Program-made: the position numbers and the translations under genes
Origin: Pseudomonas sp. ZH-FAD
GTDB taxonomy: Bacteria; Pseudomonadota; Gammaproteobacteria; Pseudomonadales; Pseudomonadaceae
DNA: 43,373 nucleotides
Reading direction: 5' to 3'
Assembly: GCF_002803095.1 (NCBI RefSeq)
Contig: NZ_PGLR01000048.1
Location: 1 to 43,373 of the forward strand
Shown: positions 24,226 through 33,121 of the stretch, piece by piece
How positions within the stretch are numbered: position 1 is the first letter of the stretch
How the letters are laid out: each line of letters begins with the position of its first letter
Notes under the pieces: model-generated
What the model was told of the DNA's origin: nothing
What the model saw: the letters and a program-made list of their open reading frames with translations, nothing else
Database searches by the model: none

Positions 24226-24245
24226 GCCCGGTGCTAGCACCGGGC
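24226..24245 (-). terminator. Rho-independent terminator of the exported-protein gene
   Basis: A perfect 20-bp palindrome (half GCCCGGTGCT) is followed on the minus strand by TTTTCTTTGCCTTTTTC. It lies 36 bp past the stop of the gene at 24281. Confidence 0.85.
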
Positions 24246-24280
24246 AAGAGTTGGGCCAGGCAGGCCGGAAACATGGAGCA

Positions 24281-25102
24281 TCAGTGTTGGCTGGTGGCGT
24301 ACTGGGCGGCAACGGCTTCCAGGCCTTCGATGATGCTGTCGGAATACTTGCTGATCAGGAAAGGTACGGTGTTTTCGTTGTAGTTGCGCAGGGATTTCTC
24401 GATGTAACGCCATTTGGTGCCGATGGAGTTCAGGGCCGCATTGATCTCCGGGGTGTTCTGCTGGGCGGCGCTGAGGTTGTTCAGCTTGCTGGCGAATTCG
24501 CCAGCAAGCTCGTCGATGGCGCGTTCTTCGCCGCCGCCGAAGAAGCTGGCGCCGACCGAGGCACTGCGTGAAGCGTAGTCCAGAGCGATGTTCTGCATCA
24601 GCAGGCTCTGCTCACGGCTCTTCTGCGTCAGCTGCGGTACGCTGAAACCGCTTTCTTGCTGAATCTTCTGATACAGCTCCTGACCAATGGCCATGATGCG
24701 TTGGTTGTTCTCAGCCAGATCGGCGACGGGTTGCAGGTCGGTGAAACCCTGGCTGCGCATGGCTTCCATCAGTGCCTGGAGCCCGCTGCGGTAACTTTGC
24801 CAATTGGTTTGCAGCTGCGCGCGTAGCGCCTTGCTTGCATCGCCGGGCATTTCGCCCAGGCCGTCCAGGTGCGCTTGGCCTTCCTGAAGGGACTCGCCAA
24901 TCATTCGCGCGTAGCGCTGATCGCCTTCCATGCCGTTATACATGTAGAAGTCGCCCAGGCTTTTCTGGGTTGCCAGGCGCAACTGGTGCAGGCGCAGCAG
25001 ATCATCGGCTGGCGCGGCGCTGAGCAAGGTGGAGGAGAGCGACGTGAAGACGAAAAGGAGCAGGGCGCTCAGGGGAAATGCAAGCGAACGGCGGCTCGAC
25101 AT
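24281..25102 (-). CDS. Exported helical protein with PilJ-type features
   Basis: The 273-residue protein begins MSSRRSLAFPLSALLLFVFTSLSSTLLSAAPA, a signal peptide. The mature part is almost wholly helical, with heptad-like stretches (LLRLHQLRLATQKSLGDFYMY, NQRIMAIGQELYQKIQQESG, ALNSIGTKWRYIEKSLRNYNENTVPFLISKYSDSIIEGLE). This resembles the periplasmic PilJ-type four-helix regions of type IV pili chemoreceptors, but no signalling domain follows, so I leave it unnamed. GGAG 7 nt upstream of the ATG at 25102 sets the start. It is divergent from fadB, and in P. aeruginosa a similar exported protein holds this position. Confidence 0.75.
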   Translation of the reverse strand: MSSRRSLAFPLSALLLFVFTSLSSTLLSAAPADDLLRLHQLRLATQKSLGDFYMYNGMEGDQRYARMIGESLQEGQAHLDGLGEMPGDASKALRAQLQTNWQSYRSGLQALMEAMRSQGFTDLQPVADLAENNQRIMAIGQELYQKIQQESGFSVPQLTQKSREQSLLMQNIALDYASRSASVGASFFGGGEERAIDELAGEFASKLNNLSAAQQNTPEINAALNSIGTKWRYIEKSLRNYNENTVPFLISKYSDSIIEGLEAVAAQYATSQH

Positions 25103-25571
25103 TGGCGACTCCGTGTGGCCCATCGTGGGGCTCGATTTGTTTTTGTGTTGCCCTCAGGTGGCGCTGTGCCAGCTGAAAGTGAGACGACTGTACCCGCAGC
25201 GGGGCGATTTGGCTAGGCGCCTCGGCGTGTCTATACCAAGCAGGAAAACCCTCGCAATGGTGCGTTATTGACGCTGTTTATCGGAGCCGGCTGGAGGCCA
25301 CGAATGACCAGGCCTGCAGAAATCGTCGGGAAATCGACGAAAAGAGGCCAATTGACAAGTGCAGGCTTTTCCCTGAAGGTGTGCACACCCAAATCAAACG
25401 GGCGTATGAATTGAGCGTTTGCCTTGTTAGGCGCGCCACATGCAGCCCGAATATCGCGTCGGTGGGTGTGTCGTACCGATTGGGGCTATGCTCGTGCGGC
25501 GCTGCCGCGGGCTGGCCTGCCGGTTGGCTCCGATGTGTACTGTTCAGCTTCCATACCGTGGAGATCAGTTG
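25103..25571. other. 469-bp divergent spacer with fadBA control region
   Basis: No gene is credible here. It contains TTGACA at 25352-25357, a perfect 12-bp palindrome GGTGTGCACACC at 25378-25389, and the double PsrA-type site at 25395-25421. About 150 bp of leader then runs to the fadB start. The left part should hold the promoter of the exported-protein gene, which I could not define. Confidence 0.5.
25395..25421 (+). promoter_or_regulatory. Overlapping pair of PsrA-type operators upstream of fadB
   Basis: CAAAC-GGGC-GTATG (25395-25408) and GAATT-GAGC-GTTTG (25408-25421) match the PsrA consensus (G/C)AAAC-N2-4-GTTT(G/C) at 9 and 8 of 10 positions and share base 25408. The psrA promoter has the same arrangement. 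PsrA repression of fadBA is established in P. aeruginosa, with release by long-chain acyl-CoA or fatty acids. Confidence 0.65.
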
Positions 25572-27719
25572 ATGATTTACGAAGGTAAAGCCATCACGGT
25601 TAAGGCTCTTGAGAGCGGCATCGTCGAATTGAAGTTCGACCTCAAGGGTGAGTCCGTCAACAAATTCAACCGTCTTACCCTCAACGAGCTGCGCGCCTCC
25701 GTCGACGCGATCAAGGCTGACGGTTCGATCAAGGGCGTGATTGTCACCAGTGGCAAGGACGTGTTCATCGTCGGCGCCGATATCACCGAGTTCGTCGACA
25801 ACTTCAAGCTGCCCGACGCAGAGCTGGTGGCTGGCAACCTGGAAGCCAACAAGATCTTCAGTGATTTCGAAGACCTCGCCGTGCCGACCGTCGTCGCCAT
25901 CAACGGCATCGCCCTGGGTGGCGGTTTCGAGATGTGCCTGGCCGCTGACTATCGCGTAATGAGCGACAGCGCCAAGATCGGCCTGCCGGAAGTCAAACTG
26001 GGCATCTACCCGGGCTTCGGCGGTACCGTGCGCCTGCCGCGCGTTATCGGTACCGATAACGCCGTCGAGTGGATCGCGTCCGGCAAGGAAAACCGTGCCG
26101 ATGAAGCCCTGAAAGTGGGCGCCGTCGATGCCGTGGTCAGTGCAGACAAGCTGCAGGCCGCCGCACTGGATCTGGTCAAGCGCGCCATCTCCGGCGAGCT
26201 GGACTACAAGGCCAAGCGTCAGCCCAAGCTGGAAAAGCTCAAGCTCAACGCCATCGAGCAGATGATGTGCTTCGAGACCGCCAAGGGCTTCGTCGCTGGC
26301 CAGGCCGGCCCGAACTACCCGGCTCCGGTCGAAGCCATCAAGACCATTCAGAAAGCCGCCAACTTCGGCCGTGACAAGGCGCTGGAAGTCGAGGCCACCG
26401 GCTTCGTCAAGCTGGCCAAGACCTCGGTTGCCGAGAGCCTGATCGGTCTGTTCCTCAATGATCAGGAACTGAAGAAGAAAGCCAAGCACCACGACGAAAT
26501 CGCTCGCGACGTGAAACTGGCCGCCGTACTCGGCGCCGGCATCATGGGTGGCGGCATCGCCTATCAGTCGGCCTCCAAGGGCACCCCGATCCTGATGAAG
26601 GATATCCGTGAAGAGGGTATCCAGATGGGCTTGAACGAGGCTTCCAAGCTGCTCGGCAAGCGCGTCGAGAAAGGCCGCATGACCCCGGCGAAGATGGCCG
26701 AAGCGCTCAACGCCATCCGTCCGACCATGTCCTACGGCGATTTCGGCAACGTCGACATTGTCGTCGAAGCCGTGGTCGAGAACCCCAAGGTCAAGCAGAT
26801 CGTGCTGGCCGAGGTGGAAGATGCGGTGCGTGAAGACGCCATCCTGGCCTCCAACACCTCGACCATCTCCATCTCCCTGCTGGCCAAGGCGCTCAAACGT
26901 CCGGAAAACTTCGTCGGCATGCACTTCTTCAACCCAGTGCACATGATGCCGCTGGTGGAAGTCATCCGTGGCGAGAAGTCCAGCGAAGTGGCCGTGGCCA
27001 CCACCGTTGCCTACGCCAAGAAGATGGGCAAGAACCCGATCGTGGTCAACGATTGCCCGGGCTTTTTGGTCAACCGCGTACTGTTCCCTTACTTCGGCGG
27101 CTTCTCCAAGCTCCTGGGCTTCGGCGTCGACTTCGTGCGTATCGACAAGGTGATGGAGAAGTTCGGCTGGCCCATGGGCCCGGCTTACCTCTCCGACGTG
27201 GTCGGCATCGACACTGGCCACCATGGTCGTGACGTGATGGCCGAAGGCTTCCCGGACCGTATGGCTGTCGAAGGCAAGACTGCCGTCGACGTGATGTACG
27301 ACGCCAATCGCCTGGGTCAGAAGAACGGCAAGGGCTTCTATGCCTACGAGACCGACAAGCGCGGCAAGCCGAAGAAGGTTACCGACCCGGCTGCTTACGA
27401 GCTGCTCAAGTCCATCGTGGTCGAAGAGCGTGAAGTCACCGACGAGGACATCATCAACTTCATGATGATCCCGCTGTGCATGGAAACCGTTCGTTGCCTG
27501 GAAGACGGCATCGTCGACACCGCAGCCGAGGCCGACATGGGCCTGATCTACGGTATCGGCTTCCCTCCCTTCCGTGGCGGTGCGCTGCGCTACATCGATT
27601 CCATCGGTGTTGCTGAATTCGTCGCCCTGGCTGACAAGTATGCCGAGCTGGGCGCCCTGTACCACCCGACCGCAAAACTTCGTGAAATGGCCGCCAAGGG
27701 CCAGAAGTTCTTCGGTTAA
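25572..27719 (+). CDS. fadB: Fatty-acid oxidation complex alpha subunit FadB
   Basis: The 715-residue protein has an N-terminal enoyl-CoA hydratase (crotonase) domain with catalytic glutamates E120 (GIALGGGFE) and E140 (IGLPE). A 3-hydroxyacyl-CoA dehydrogenase domain follows, with NAD loop GAGIMGGG at 321-328 and the GMHFFNPVHMMPLVEVI motif. Its length equals known FadB. It carries out hydration and dehydrogenation of acyl-CoA and forms an alpha2-beta2 complex with FadA. The start at 25572 (MIYEGKAITV) has GGAG upstream; the frame is open further up but not protein-like. fadA follows after 30 bp. Regulation by PsrA is expected from the double operator 150 bp upstream. Confidence 0.95.
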   Translation: MIYEGKAITVKALESGIVELKFDLKGESVNKFNRLTLNELRASVDAIKADGSIKGVIVTSGKDVFIVGADITEFVDNFKLPDAELVAGNLEANKIFSDFEDLAVPTVVAINGIALGGGFEMCLAADYRVMSDSAKIGLPEVKLGIYPGFGGTVRLPRVIGTDNAVEWIASGKENRADEALKVGAVDAVVSADKLQAAALDLVKRAISGELDYKAKRQPKLEKLKLNAIEQMMCFETAKGFVAGQAGPNYPAPVEAIKTIQKAANFGRDKALEVEATGFVKLAKTSVAESLIGLFLNDQELKKKAKHHDEIARDVKLAAVLGAGIMGGGIAYQSASKGTPILMKDIREEGIQMGLNEASKLLGKRVEKGRMTPAKMAEALNAIRPTMSYGDFGNVDIVVEAVVENPKVKQIVLAEVEDAVREDAILASNTSTISISLLAKALKRPENFVGMHFFNPVHMMPLVEVIRGEKSSEVAVATTVAYAKKMGKNPIVVNDCPGFLVNRVLFPYFGGFSKLLGFGVDFVRIDKVMEKFGWPMGPAYLSDVVGIDTGHHGRDVMAEGFPDRMAVEGKTAVDVMYDANRLGQKNGKGFYAYETDKRGKPKKVTDPAAYELLKSIVVEEREVTDEDIINFMMIPLCMETVRCLEDGIVDTAAEADMGLIYGIGFPPFRGGALRYIDSIGVAEFVALADKYAELGALYHPTAKLREMAAKGQKFFG

Positions 27720-27749
27720 TCGTGCAGCGAACAGAGCGAGAGTAGAAAT

Positions 27750-28925
27750 ATGAGCCTGAATCCTAGAGATGCAGTGATCGTCGACTTCGGTCGTACCCCG
27801 ATGGGTCGTTCCAAGGGCGGCATGCACCGCAATACCCGCGCCGAGACCATGTCCGCGCACCTGATCAGCAAAGTGCTGGAGCGCAACGCCAAGATCGACC
27901 CGGCTGAAGTCGAGGACGTGATCTGGGGCTGCGTCAACCAGACCCTGGAGCAGGGCTGGAACATCGCGCGCATGGCGTCGCTGATGACCCAGATCCCGCA
28001 CACCAGTGCCGGCCAGACCGTCAGCCGTCTGTGCGGTTCGTCGATGAGCGCCCTGCACACTGCCGTGCAGGCGATCCAGACCGGCAACGGTGACGTGTTC
28101 GTCGTCGGCGGTGTGGAACACATGGGCCACGTCGGCATGATGCATGGTGTCGACCCGAACCCGCACCTGTCGCTGTACGCCGCCAAGGCGTCCGGCATGA
28201 TGGGCCTGACCGCAGAAATGCTGGGCAAGATGCATGGCATCAGCCGTGAGGCGCAGGACGCCTTCGGTGAGCGCTCGCACCGTCTGGCGCACAAGGCCAC
28301 CGTCGAAGGCAAGTTCAAGGATGAAATCATCCCGATGCAAGGCTACGACGAGAACGGCTTCCTCAAGGTGTACGACTTCGACGAAACCATTCGTCCGGAA
28401 ACCACCCTCGAGAGCCTGGCTGCGCTGAAACCTGCGTTCAACCCGAAAGGCGGCACCGTGACTGCAGGTACTTCCTCGCAGATCACCGACGGCGCCTCCT
28501 GCATGATCGTCATGAGCGCCCAGCGCGCCCAGGATCTGGGCATCCAGCCGATGGCGGTGGTTCGCGCCATGGCCGTTGCCGGTGTCGATCCGGCGATCAT
28601 GGGTTACGGCCCGGTACCGTCCACTCAGAAGGCGCTCAAGCGTGCAGGTCTGAGCATGGCTGACATCGATTTCGTCGAGCTCAACGAAGCCTTTGCCGCC
28701 CAGGCCCTGCCTGTGCTGAAGGACCTGAAACTGCTCGACAAGATGGAAGAGAAGGTCAACCTGCACGGCGGCGCGATCGCCCTGGGTCACCCCTTCGGTT
28801 GTTCCGGTGCCCGTATCTCCGGTACCCTGCTCAACGTCATGAAACAGAACGGCGGCACCTTGGGTGTTTCCACCATGTGCGTGGGCCTTGGCCAAGGCAT
28901 CACCACCGTCTTCGAGCGCGTTTAA
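27750..28925 (+). CDS. fadA: 3-ketoacyl-CoA thiolase FadA
   Basis: The 391-residue protein is a thiolase with acyl-accepting C95 (SRLCGSSMSAL), H347 (GHPFGCSGAR) and C377 (TMCVGLGQG). It cleaves 3-ketoacyl-CoA to acetyl-CoA and a shortened acyl-CoA in the FadAB complex. It is 30 bp downstream of fadB and ends 15 bp before a strong terminator, closing the two-gene operon. Confidence 0.95.
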   Translation: MSLNPRDAVIVDFGRTPMGRSKGGMHRNTRAETMSAHLISKVLERNAKIDPAEVEDVIWGCVNQTLEQGWNIARMASLMTQIPHTSAGQTVSRLCGSSMSALHTAVQAIQTGNGDVFVVGGVEHMGHVGMMHGVDPNPHLSLYAAKASGMMGLTAEMLGKMHGISREAQDAFGERSHRLAHKATVEGKFKDEIIPMQGYDENGFLKVYDFDETIRPETTLESLAALKPAFNPKGGTVTAGTSSQITDGASCMIVMSAQRAQDLGIQPMAVVRAMAVAGVDPAIMGYGPVPSTQKALKRAGLSMADIDFVELNEAFAAQALPVLKDLKLLDKMEEKVNLHGGAIALGHPFGCSGARISGTLLNVMKQNGGTLGVSTMCVGLGQGITTVFERV

Positions 28926-28940
28926 GCGTTAGCGGACAGA

Positions 28941-28963
28941 AACCGGGGCCCTGTGCCCCGGTT
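28941..28963 (+). terminator. Rho-independent terminator of fadBA
   Basis: AACCGGGGC (28941-28949) pairs with GCCCCGGTT (28955-28963), followed by TTTTGCTTTTT. Confidence 0.9.
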
Positions 28964-28998
28964 TTGCTTTTTACGGCTTTTTATTTCGGGAACCGCTC

Positions 28999-29241
28999 AT
29001 GCAGTTACAGCCAGGACTTTATCGTCACTACAAAGGCCCGCAGTACCGTGTATTCGGTGTGGCACGCCATTCCGAGAGCGAGGAAGAGGTGGTCGTCTAC
29101 CGGGCGCTGTACGGCGAGTTTGGCTTGTGGGTAAGACCGCTGAGCATGTTCTGTGAAGAGATCGAAGTGGACGGCGAGCGCGTTCCACGCTTTGCTTTGA
29201 TTCAGGCCGAAGTCAGCCCCATCGGCGCTTCGCAAGTCTGA
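28999..29241 (+). CDS. DUF1653 family protein
   Basis: The 80-residue protein matches DUF1653: LQPGLYRHYKGPQYRVFGVARHSE, YRALYGEFGLWVRPLSMFCEEIEVDG and FALIQ. The family is small, cytosolic and of unknown function. GGGAA precedes the ATG. It sits between the fadBA terminator and topA, as in P. aeruginosa. Confidence 0.85.
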   Translation: MQLQPGLYRHYKGPQYRVFGVARHSESEEEVVVYRALYGEFGLWVRPLSMFCEEIEVDGERVPRFALIQAEVSPIGASQV

Positions 29242-29259
29242 CTGCGCAGCTCCCTGCGC

Positions 29260-29287
29260 TTGACCTTCGCTTGGTCGCCACTATATA
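29260..29287 (+). promoter_or_regulatory. Likely sigma-70 promoter of topA
   Basis: TTGACC (29260-29265) and TATATA (29282-29287) are separated by 16 bp. The inverted-repeat element (copy 2) starts just after, so it would lie in the topA leader RNA. Confidence 0.5.
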
Positions 29288-29300
29288 TAGCGGGGCCTTA

Positions 29301-29438
29301 GAGGGCGTCTACAAATTGCTGCTCTCGGCCATGCTGCGTTGAAACCAGCCTCAAAATGCTCATGTACAGCTCGTACAGCGTGCTTTTTCGACTGTTTTCG
29401 CCTTGCCTGACCTTCGCTCGCTGCTTTGTAAACACCTC
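29301..29438. repeat. 138-bp terminal-inverted-repeat element, copy 2
   Basis: The ends GAGGGCGTCTACAAA and TTTGTAAACACCTC mirror each other and match the ends of the 23401-23586 element. The interior shares CTGCGTTGAAA, AATGCTCAT-TACAGC and the CGCCTTGCCT...TTCGCTCG region. It is shorter than copy 1 and no TAA duplication is seen. Confidence 0.7.
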
Positions 29439-29484
29439 CGGCTTCGTGCCTTCTATATTTCGCAATTCAGGAATTTTCTGATCC

Positions 29485-32094
29485 ATGGGCAAATCGCTGG
29501 TCATCGTGGAATCCCCGGCCAAGGCCAAGACCATCAACAAGTATCTGGGCAGCCAGTACGTGGTGAAGTCGAGCATCGGCCACATCCGTGACCTGCCTAC
29601 CAGCGGCTCGGCAAGTGCCACCAAGGAGCCTGCCAAGCGCGGCAAGGCTGCTGCTGGTGAAGCGCCTGCGCTGTCGCCCAAGGAAAAGGCCAAACGCCAG
29701 CTGTTCACCCGTATGGGCGTCGACCCCGAGCACGGCTGGAAGGCCAAGTACGAGATCCTGCCCGGCAAGGAAAAGGTGATCGAAGAACTGCGCCGCCTGG
29801 CCAAGGATGCCGACACCATCTATCTCGCAACCGACTTGGATCGCGAAGGGGAAGCCATTGCCTGGCACCTGCGCGAATCCATCGGTGGTGATGACAGCCG
29901 CTACAAGCGCGTGGTGTTCAACGAGATCACCAAGAAGGCGATTCAGGAAGCCTTCTCCAAGCCGGGCGAGCTGGACATCAACCGCGTCAACGCCCAGCAG
30001 GCGCGGCGCTTCCTCGACCGCGTGGTGGGCTACATGGTCTCGCCGCTGCTGTGGGCCAAGATCGCACGTGGCCTGTCTGCCGGTCGTGTGCAGTCGGTGG
30101 CCGTGAAGCTGGTCGTTGCACGCGAGAAAGAGATTCGCGCCTTCGTCCCGGAAGAATACTGGGAAGTGCACGCTGACCTCGGCACCGCGAAGAACGCCAA
30201 GGTGCGTTTCGAGGTAGTGCGCGAAAGTGGCGCAGCCTTCAAGCCGGTCAATGAAGCGCAGGCCATGGCCGCGCTGGAGAAGCTCAAGGCGTCCAGCTAC
30301 AGCGTGGTCAAGCGCGAAGACCGCCCGACCAGCAGCAAACCGTCGGCGCCCTTCATTACCTCCACCTTGCAGCAGGCGGCGAGCAACCGCCTGGGCTTCG
30401 GGGTGAAGAAAACCATGATGATGGCTCAGCGTTTGTACGAAGCGGGCTACATCACCTATATGCGTACCGACTCGACCAACCTGTCGAACGACGCGGTAGA
30501 GATGGTGCGCGGTTTCATCGGCAGCGAGTACGGCGACAAGTACCTGCCGGGCAAGCCCAACCTGTATTCGAGCAAGGAAGGCGCCCAGGAGGCGCACGAA
30601 GCGATTCGTCCGTCCGACGTCAATCTGCGCCCGACCCAGCTGTCCGGCATGGAGCGTGATGCCGAGCGCCTGTATGACCTGATCTGGCGTCAGTTCGTTG
30701 CCTGCCAGATGCCGCCGGCTGAATACCTGTCCACCAGCGTCACCGTTGCCGCCGGCGATTTCGAGCTGCGCGCCAAGGGTCGCATCCTCAAGTTCGACGG
30801 TTACACCCGTGTGCTGCCGCAGCAGAGCAAGCCGGGCGAGGACGACGTCCTGCCGGAAATGAAGGAAGGCGAGGGCCTCAAGCTGATCCAGCTCGACCCC
30901 AGCCAGCACTTCACCAAGCCGCCGGCGCGCTACTCCGAAGCCAGCCTGGTCAAGGAGCTGGAAAAGCGCGGCATCGGCCGCCCGTCCACTTACGCGGCGA
31001 TCATTTCCACCATCCAGGATCGCGGCTACGTCACGGTGCACAACCGTCGCTTCTATGCCGAGAAGATGGGCGACATCGTCACCGAGCGTCTCGACGAAAG
31101 CTTCGCCAACCTGATGGATTACAGCTTTACCGCCACCATGGAAGAACATCTCGACGATGTGGCCCAGGGCGAGCGCGAGTGGAAGCACCTGCTCGACGAG
31201 TTCTACGGTGATTTCAAGAAGAAGCTCGAGGTGGCCGAAGCGGGCGAGGGCGGCATGCGTGCCAACCAGCCGACGCTGACCGATATTCCCTGCCGCGAGT
31301 GCGGCCGGCCGATGATGATCCGCACCGCCTCCACAGGCGTGTTCCTCGGTTGCTCGGGCTATGCGCTGCCACCGAAGGAGCGCTGCAAGGCCACCATCAA
31401 CCTGGTGCCGGGCGATGAGATCGCAGCCGATGATGAGGGCGAGTCCGAGTCCCTGGTGTTGCTGGGCAAGCATCGCTGCCCGATCTGCGCCACGGCCATG
31501 GATGCTTATCTGCTGGATGAAACCCGCAAGCTGCACATCTGCGGCAACAATCCCGATTGCAGCGGCTATGAGATCGAGCAGGGTCAGTACCGCATCAAGG
31601 GCTACGAAGGCCCGAGCCTGGAGTGCGACAAGTGCGGTAGCCAGATGCAGCTCAAGACCGGCCGTTTCGGCAAGTTCTTCGGTTGCACCAATGCCAGCTG
31701 CAAGAACACTCGCAAGTTGCTCAAGAACGGTGAAGCGGCGCCGCCGAAGATGGACAAGGTGGATATGCCGGAGCTCAAGTGCGAGAAGGTGGACGACACC
31801 TACGTGCTGCGCGACGGCGCATCGGGCCTGTTCCTCGCTGCCAGCCAGTTCCCCAAGAACCGCGAGACGCGTGCGCCGCTGGTGCTGGAAATCGTCCCGC
31901 ACAAGCATGAGATCGACCCCAAGTACCACTTCCTCTGCGATGCCCCGCAGAAGGATCCGGATGGTCGTCCAGCGGTGATTCGCTACAGCCGCAAGACCAA
32001 GGAGCAGTACGTGCAGTCCGAGGTCGATGGTAAGCCCACCGGCTGGCGCGCGTTCTACGATGGCGGCAAGTGGAAGGTCGAGGACAAGCGCTAG
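29485..32094 (+). CDS. topA: DNA topoisomerase I
   Basis: The 869-residue type IA topoisomerase starts with a Toprim domain (MGKSLVIVESPAKAKTINKYLG; E9, and DLDREGE at 117-123). The catalytic tyrosine is Y325 in GYITYMRTDSTNLS. C-terminal zinc ribbons follow, three sets of four cysteines (CRECGRPM...GC...C, CPICATAM...C...C, CDKCGSQM...GC...C), then a basic tail of YxGGKWK type. It relaxes negatively supercoiled DNA. The ATG at 29485 is the only start consistent with the Toprim domain; its ribosome-binding site (AGGAA) is somewhat far. Transcription probably begins near 29295, through the repeat element. Confidence 0.95.
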   Translation: MGKSLVIVESPAKAKTINKYLGSQYVVKSSIGHIRDLPTSGSASATKEPAKRGKAAAGEAPALSPKEKAKRQLFTRMGVDPEHGWKAKYEILPGKEKVIEELRRLAKDADTIYLATDLDREGEAIAWHLRESIGGDDSRYKRVVFNEITKKAIQEAFSKPGELDINRVNAQQARRFLDRVVGYMVSPLLWAKIARGLSAGRVQSVAVKLVVAREKEIRAFVPEEYWEVHADLGTAKNAKVRFEVVRESGAAFKPVNEAQAMAALEKLKASSYSVVKREDRPTSSKPSAPFITSTLQQAASNRLGFGVKKTMMMAQRLYEAGYITYMRTDSTNLSNDAVEMVRGFIGSEYGDKYLPGKPNLYSSKEGAQEAHEAIRPSDVNLRPTQLSGMERDAERLYDLIWRQFVACQMPPAEYLSTSVTVAAGDFELRAKGRILKFDGYTRVLPQQSKPGEDDVLPEMKEGEGLKLIQLDPSQHFTKPPARYSEASLVKELEKRGIGRPSTYAAIISTIQDRGYVTVHNRRFYAEKMGDIVTERLDESFANLMDYSFTATMEEHLDDVAQGEREWKHLLDEFYGDFKKKLEVAEAGEGGMRANQPTLTDIPCRECGRPMMIRTASTGVFLGCSGYALPPKERCKATINLVPGDEIAADDEGESESLVLLGKHRCPICATAMDAYLLDETRKLHICGNNPDCSGYEIEQGQYRIKGYEGPSLECDKCGSQMQLKTGRFGKFFGCTNASCKNTRKLLKNGEAAPPKMDKVDMPELKCEKVDDTYVLRDGASGLFLAASQFPKNRETRAPLVLEIVPHKHEIDPKYHFLCDAPQKDPDGRPAVIRYSRKTKEQYVQSEVDGKPTGWRAFYDGGKWKVEDKR

Positions 32095-32128
32095 TAGCGC
32101 CTGGTTGAGATGTGCTTCGCGTCAGCCT

Positions 32129-32177
32129 GGCGCCGTAACAGCGGCGCCCTGAATGCCTGACGAGATGCGCGTCAGGC
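32129..32177 (+). terminator. Two hairpins after topA
   Basis: GGCGCC-N8-GGCGCC (32129-32148) and GCCTGACG-N7-CGTCAGGC (32155-32177) follow the topA stop. There is no T-run, so termination may be incomplete and the next gene may be partly co-transcribed. Confidence 0.4.
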
Positions 32178-32225
32178 AGGGCAGACGCGCGTATCATGAC
32201 CCGATCTGCTGTGGAGGTAGCCGTA

Positions 32226-32744
32226 ATGGCCAAAGAAATCTATACCCGTACCAACCAGAAGATTTTCTTCGCCGGTATTGCCTTGGATAACTGGCGCAAG
32301 GCCGAGGCCTCCGCTGCGTTCAATGTGCAGGCACTGGTGCAGGCCGAGCGAGAAGCCGCGCTGTTTCACCTGTACGGTGGGCTGCTCGGGCTGTGTCATG
32401 AGATTGCCGGCTATTACCGCATGAACGACGCTACGCCTTCGCGTGTCGAGTCCTTCGTGCAGCAGGCGGTGCTTGACGGCTCGCCCAGCCCTGAGCTGGC
32501 CGAGTTGGTCGAATTGGCGCAGCAGCGCGAAACCTGGCTGGCCGAGTTGCTGGCGGCCTATGCTGCGCTGTTCCAGCCGCCGCGCGAGGAGCGCAAGGCC
32601 AAGGTCGATCCGTCCATGCCGCTGATCACCGCTGTCAGCGTTGGCGAAGAGCCGGCCGAGCTGAGCCTGGATGATGTCGATGCCTGGCGTCAGCAACTCA
32701 AGGCGTTGGTGCTGCGTTTCCGCGAAGGCCTCAGCGAGTGCTGA
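32226..32744 (+). CDS. Conserved helical protein (DUF6586-like)
   Basis: The 172-residue protein starts MAKEIYTRTNQKIFFAGIALDNWRKAE and is helical and acidic. It is conserved between topA and sulA in Pseudomonas; DUF6586 is my recollection of its family. GGAGG (32213-32217) 8 nt upstream fixes the start at 32226. No signal peptide, membrane segment or catalytic motif is seen. Function unknown. Confidence 0.75.
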   Translation: MAKEIYTRTNQKIFFAGIALDNWRKAEASAAFNVQALVQAEREAALFHLYGGLLGLCHEIAGYYRMNDATPSRVESFVQQAVLDGSPSPELAELVELAQQRETWLAELLAAYAALFQPPREERKAKVDPSMPLITAVSVGEEPAELSLDDVDAWRQQLKALVLRFREGLSEC

Positions 32745-32824
32745 TTGGGTTTAACTGGACCAGTGGGCTGGGGATGACCCCGGCTGACTGTTACAATGTC
32801 GTGTTTTTGCACAGAGACTGAGCC

Positions 32825-33061
32825 ATGCCAACATCCTTCCTGGAAATCGTCGAACTGCCCGATGGGCGTATTGCCCTGCGTCGCGCAGAGGATGAAGAGG
32901 CGCTGGTGACTCTGGACTTCTCCGCTGATGCCAAGGCTTTCCTGCAGGGGCAGCACATCGAGGTGGCCAAGGCCATGCTCAATGTCGGCGTGCAGATGGC
33001 TGGCCGAATGGCTGAAGGCGATTTCAGTGGCGAAGAAGAAGGCTCGCGCGTTCTGCACTGA
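32825..33061 (+). CDS. Small conserved protein of unknown function
   Basis: The 78-residue protein (MPTSFLEIVELPDGRIALRRAEDEEALVTLDFSADAKAF...) begins with a beta-rich part and ends in a helix with an acidic tail (EGDFSGEEEGSRVLH). It keeps this position next to sulA in P. aeruginosa (PA3009 by memory). GAGACTGAGCC precedes the ATG. A 16-bp stem terminator follows, shared with sulA. Confidence 0.75.
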   Translation: MPTSFLEIVELPDGRIALRRAEDEEALVTLDFSADAKAFLQGQHIEVAKAMLNVGVQMAGRMAEGDFSGEEEGSRVLH

Positions 33062-33076
33062 AGCCGCTACGGCATA

Positions 33077-33111
33077 ACGCAAACGGGGCTCCAATGGAGC
33101 CCCGTTTGCGT
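33077..33111. terminator. Bidirectional terminator between small gene and sulA
   Basis: A perfect 16-bp stem (arms 33077-33092 and 33096-33111, containing CAAACGGGGCTCC) closes on an AAT loop. It serves two convergent genes, with T-rich sequence on the plus side (TTTGTGGATCTTT). Confidence 0.9.
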
Positions 33112-33121
33112 TTGTGGATCT

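Noticed and set aside
25278..28895. Very long minus-strand open frame (about 1205 codons) opposite fadB and fadA
   Set aside because: It is the antisense of two certain genes in GC-rich DNA with strong third-position bias; its translation is His/Gln/Val-rich and has no domain.
29467..31929. 820-codon minus-strand frame opposite topA
   Set aside because: Shadow of topA; low-complexity composition and no ribosome-binding site or family motif.
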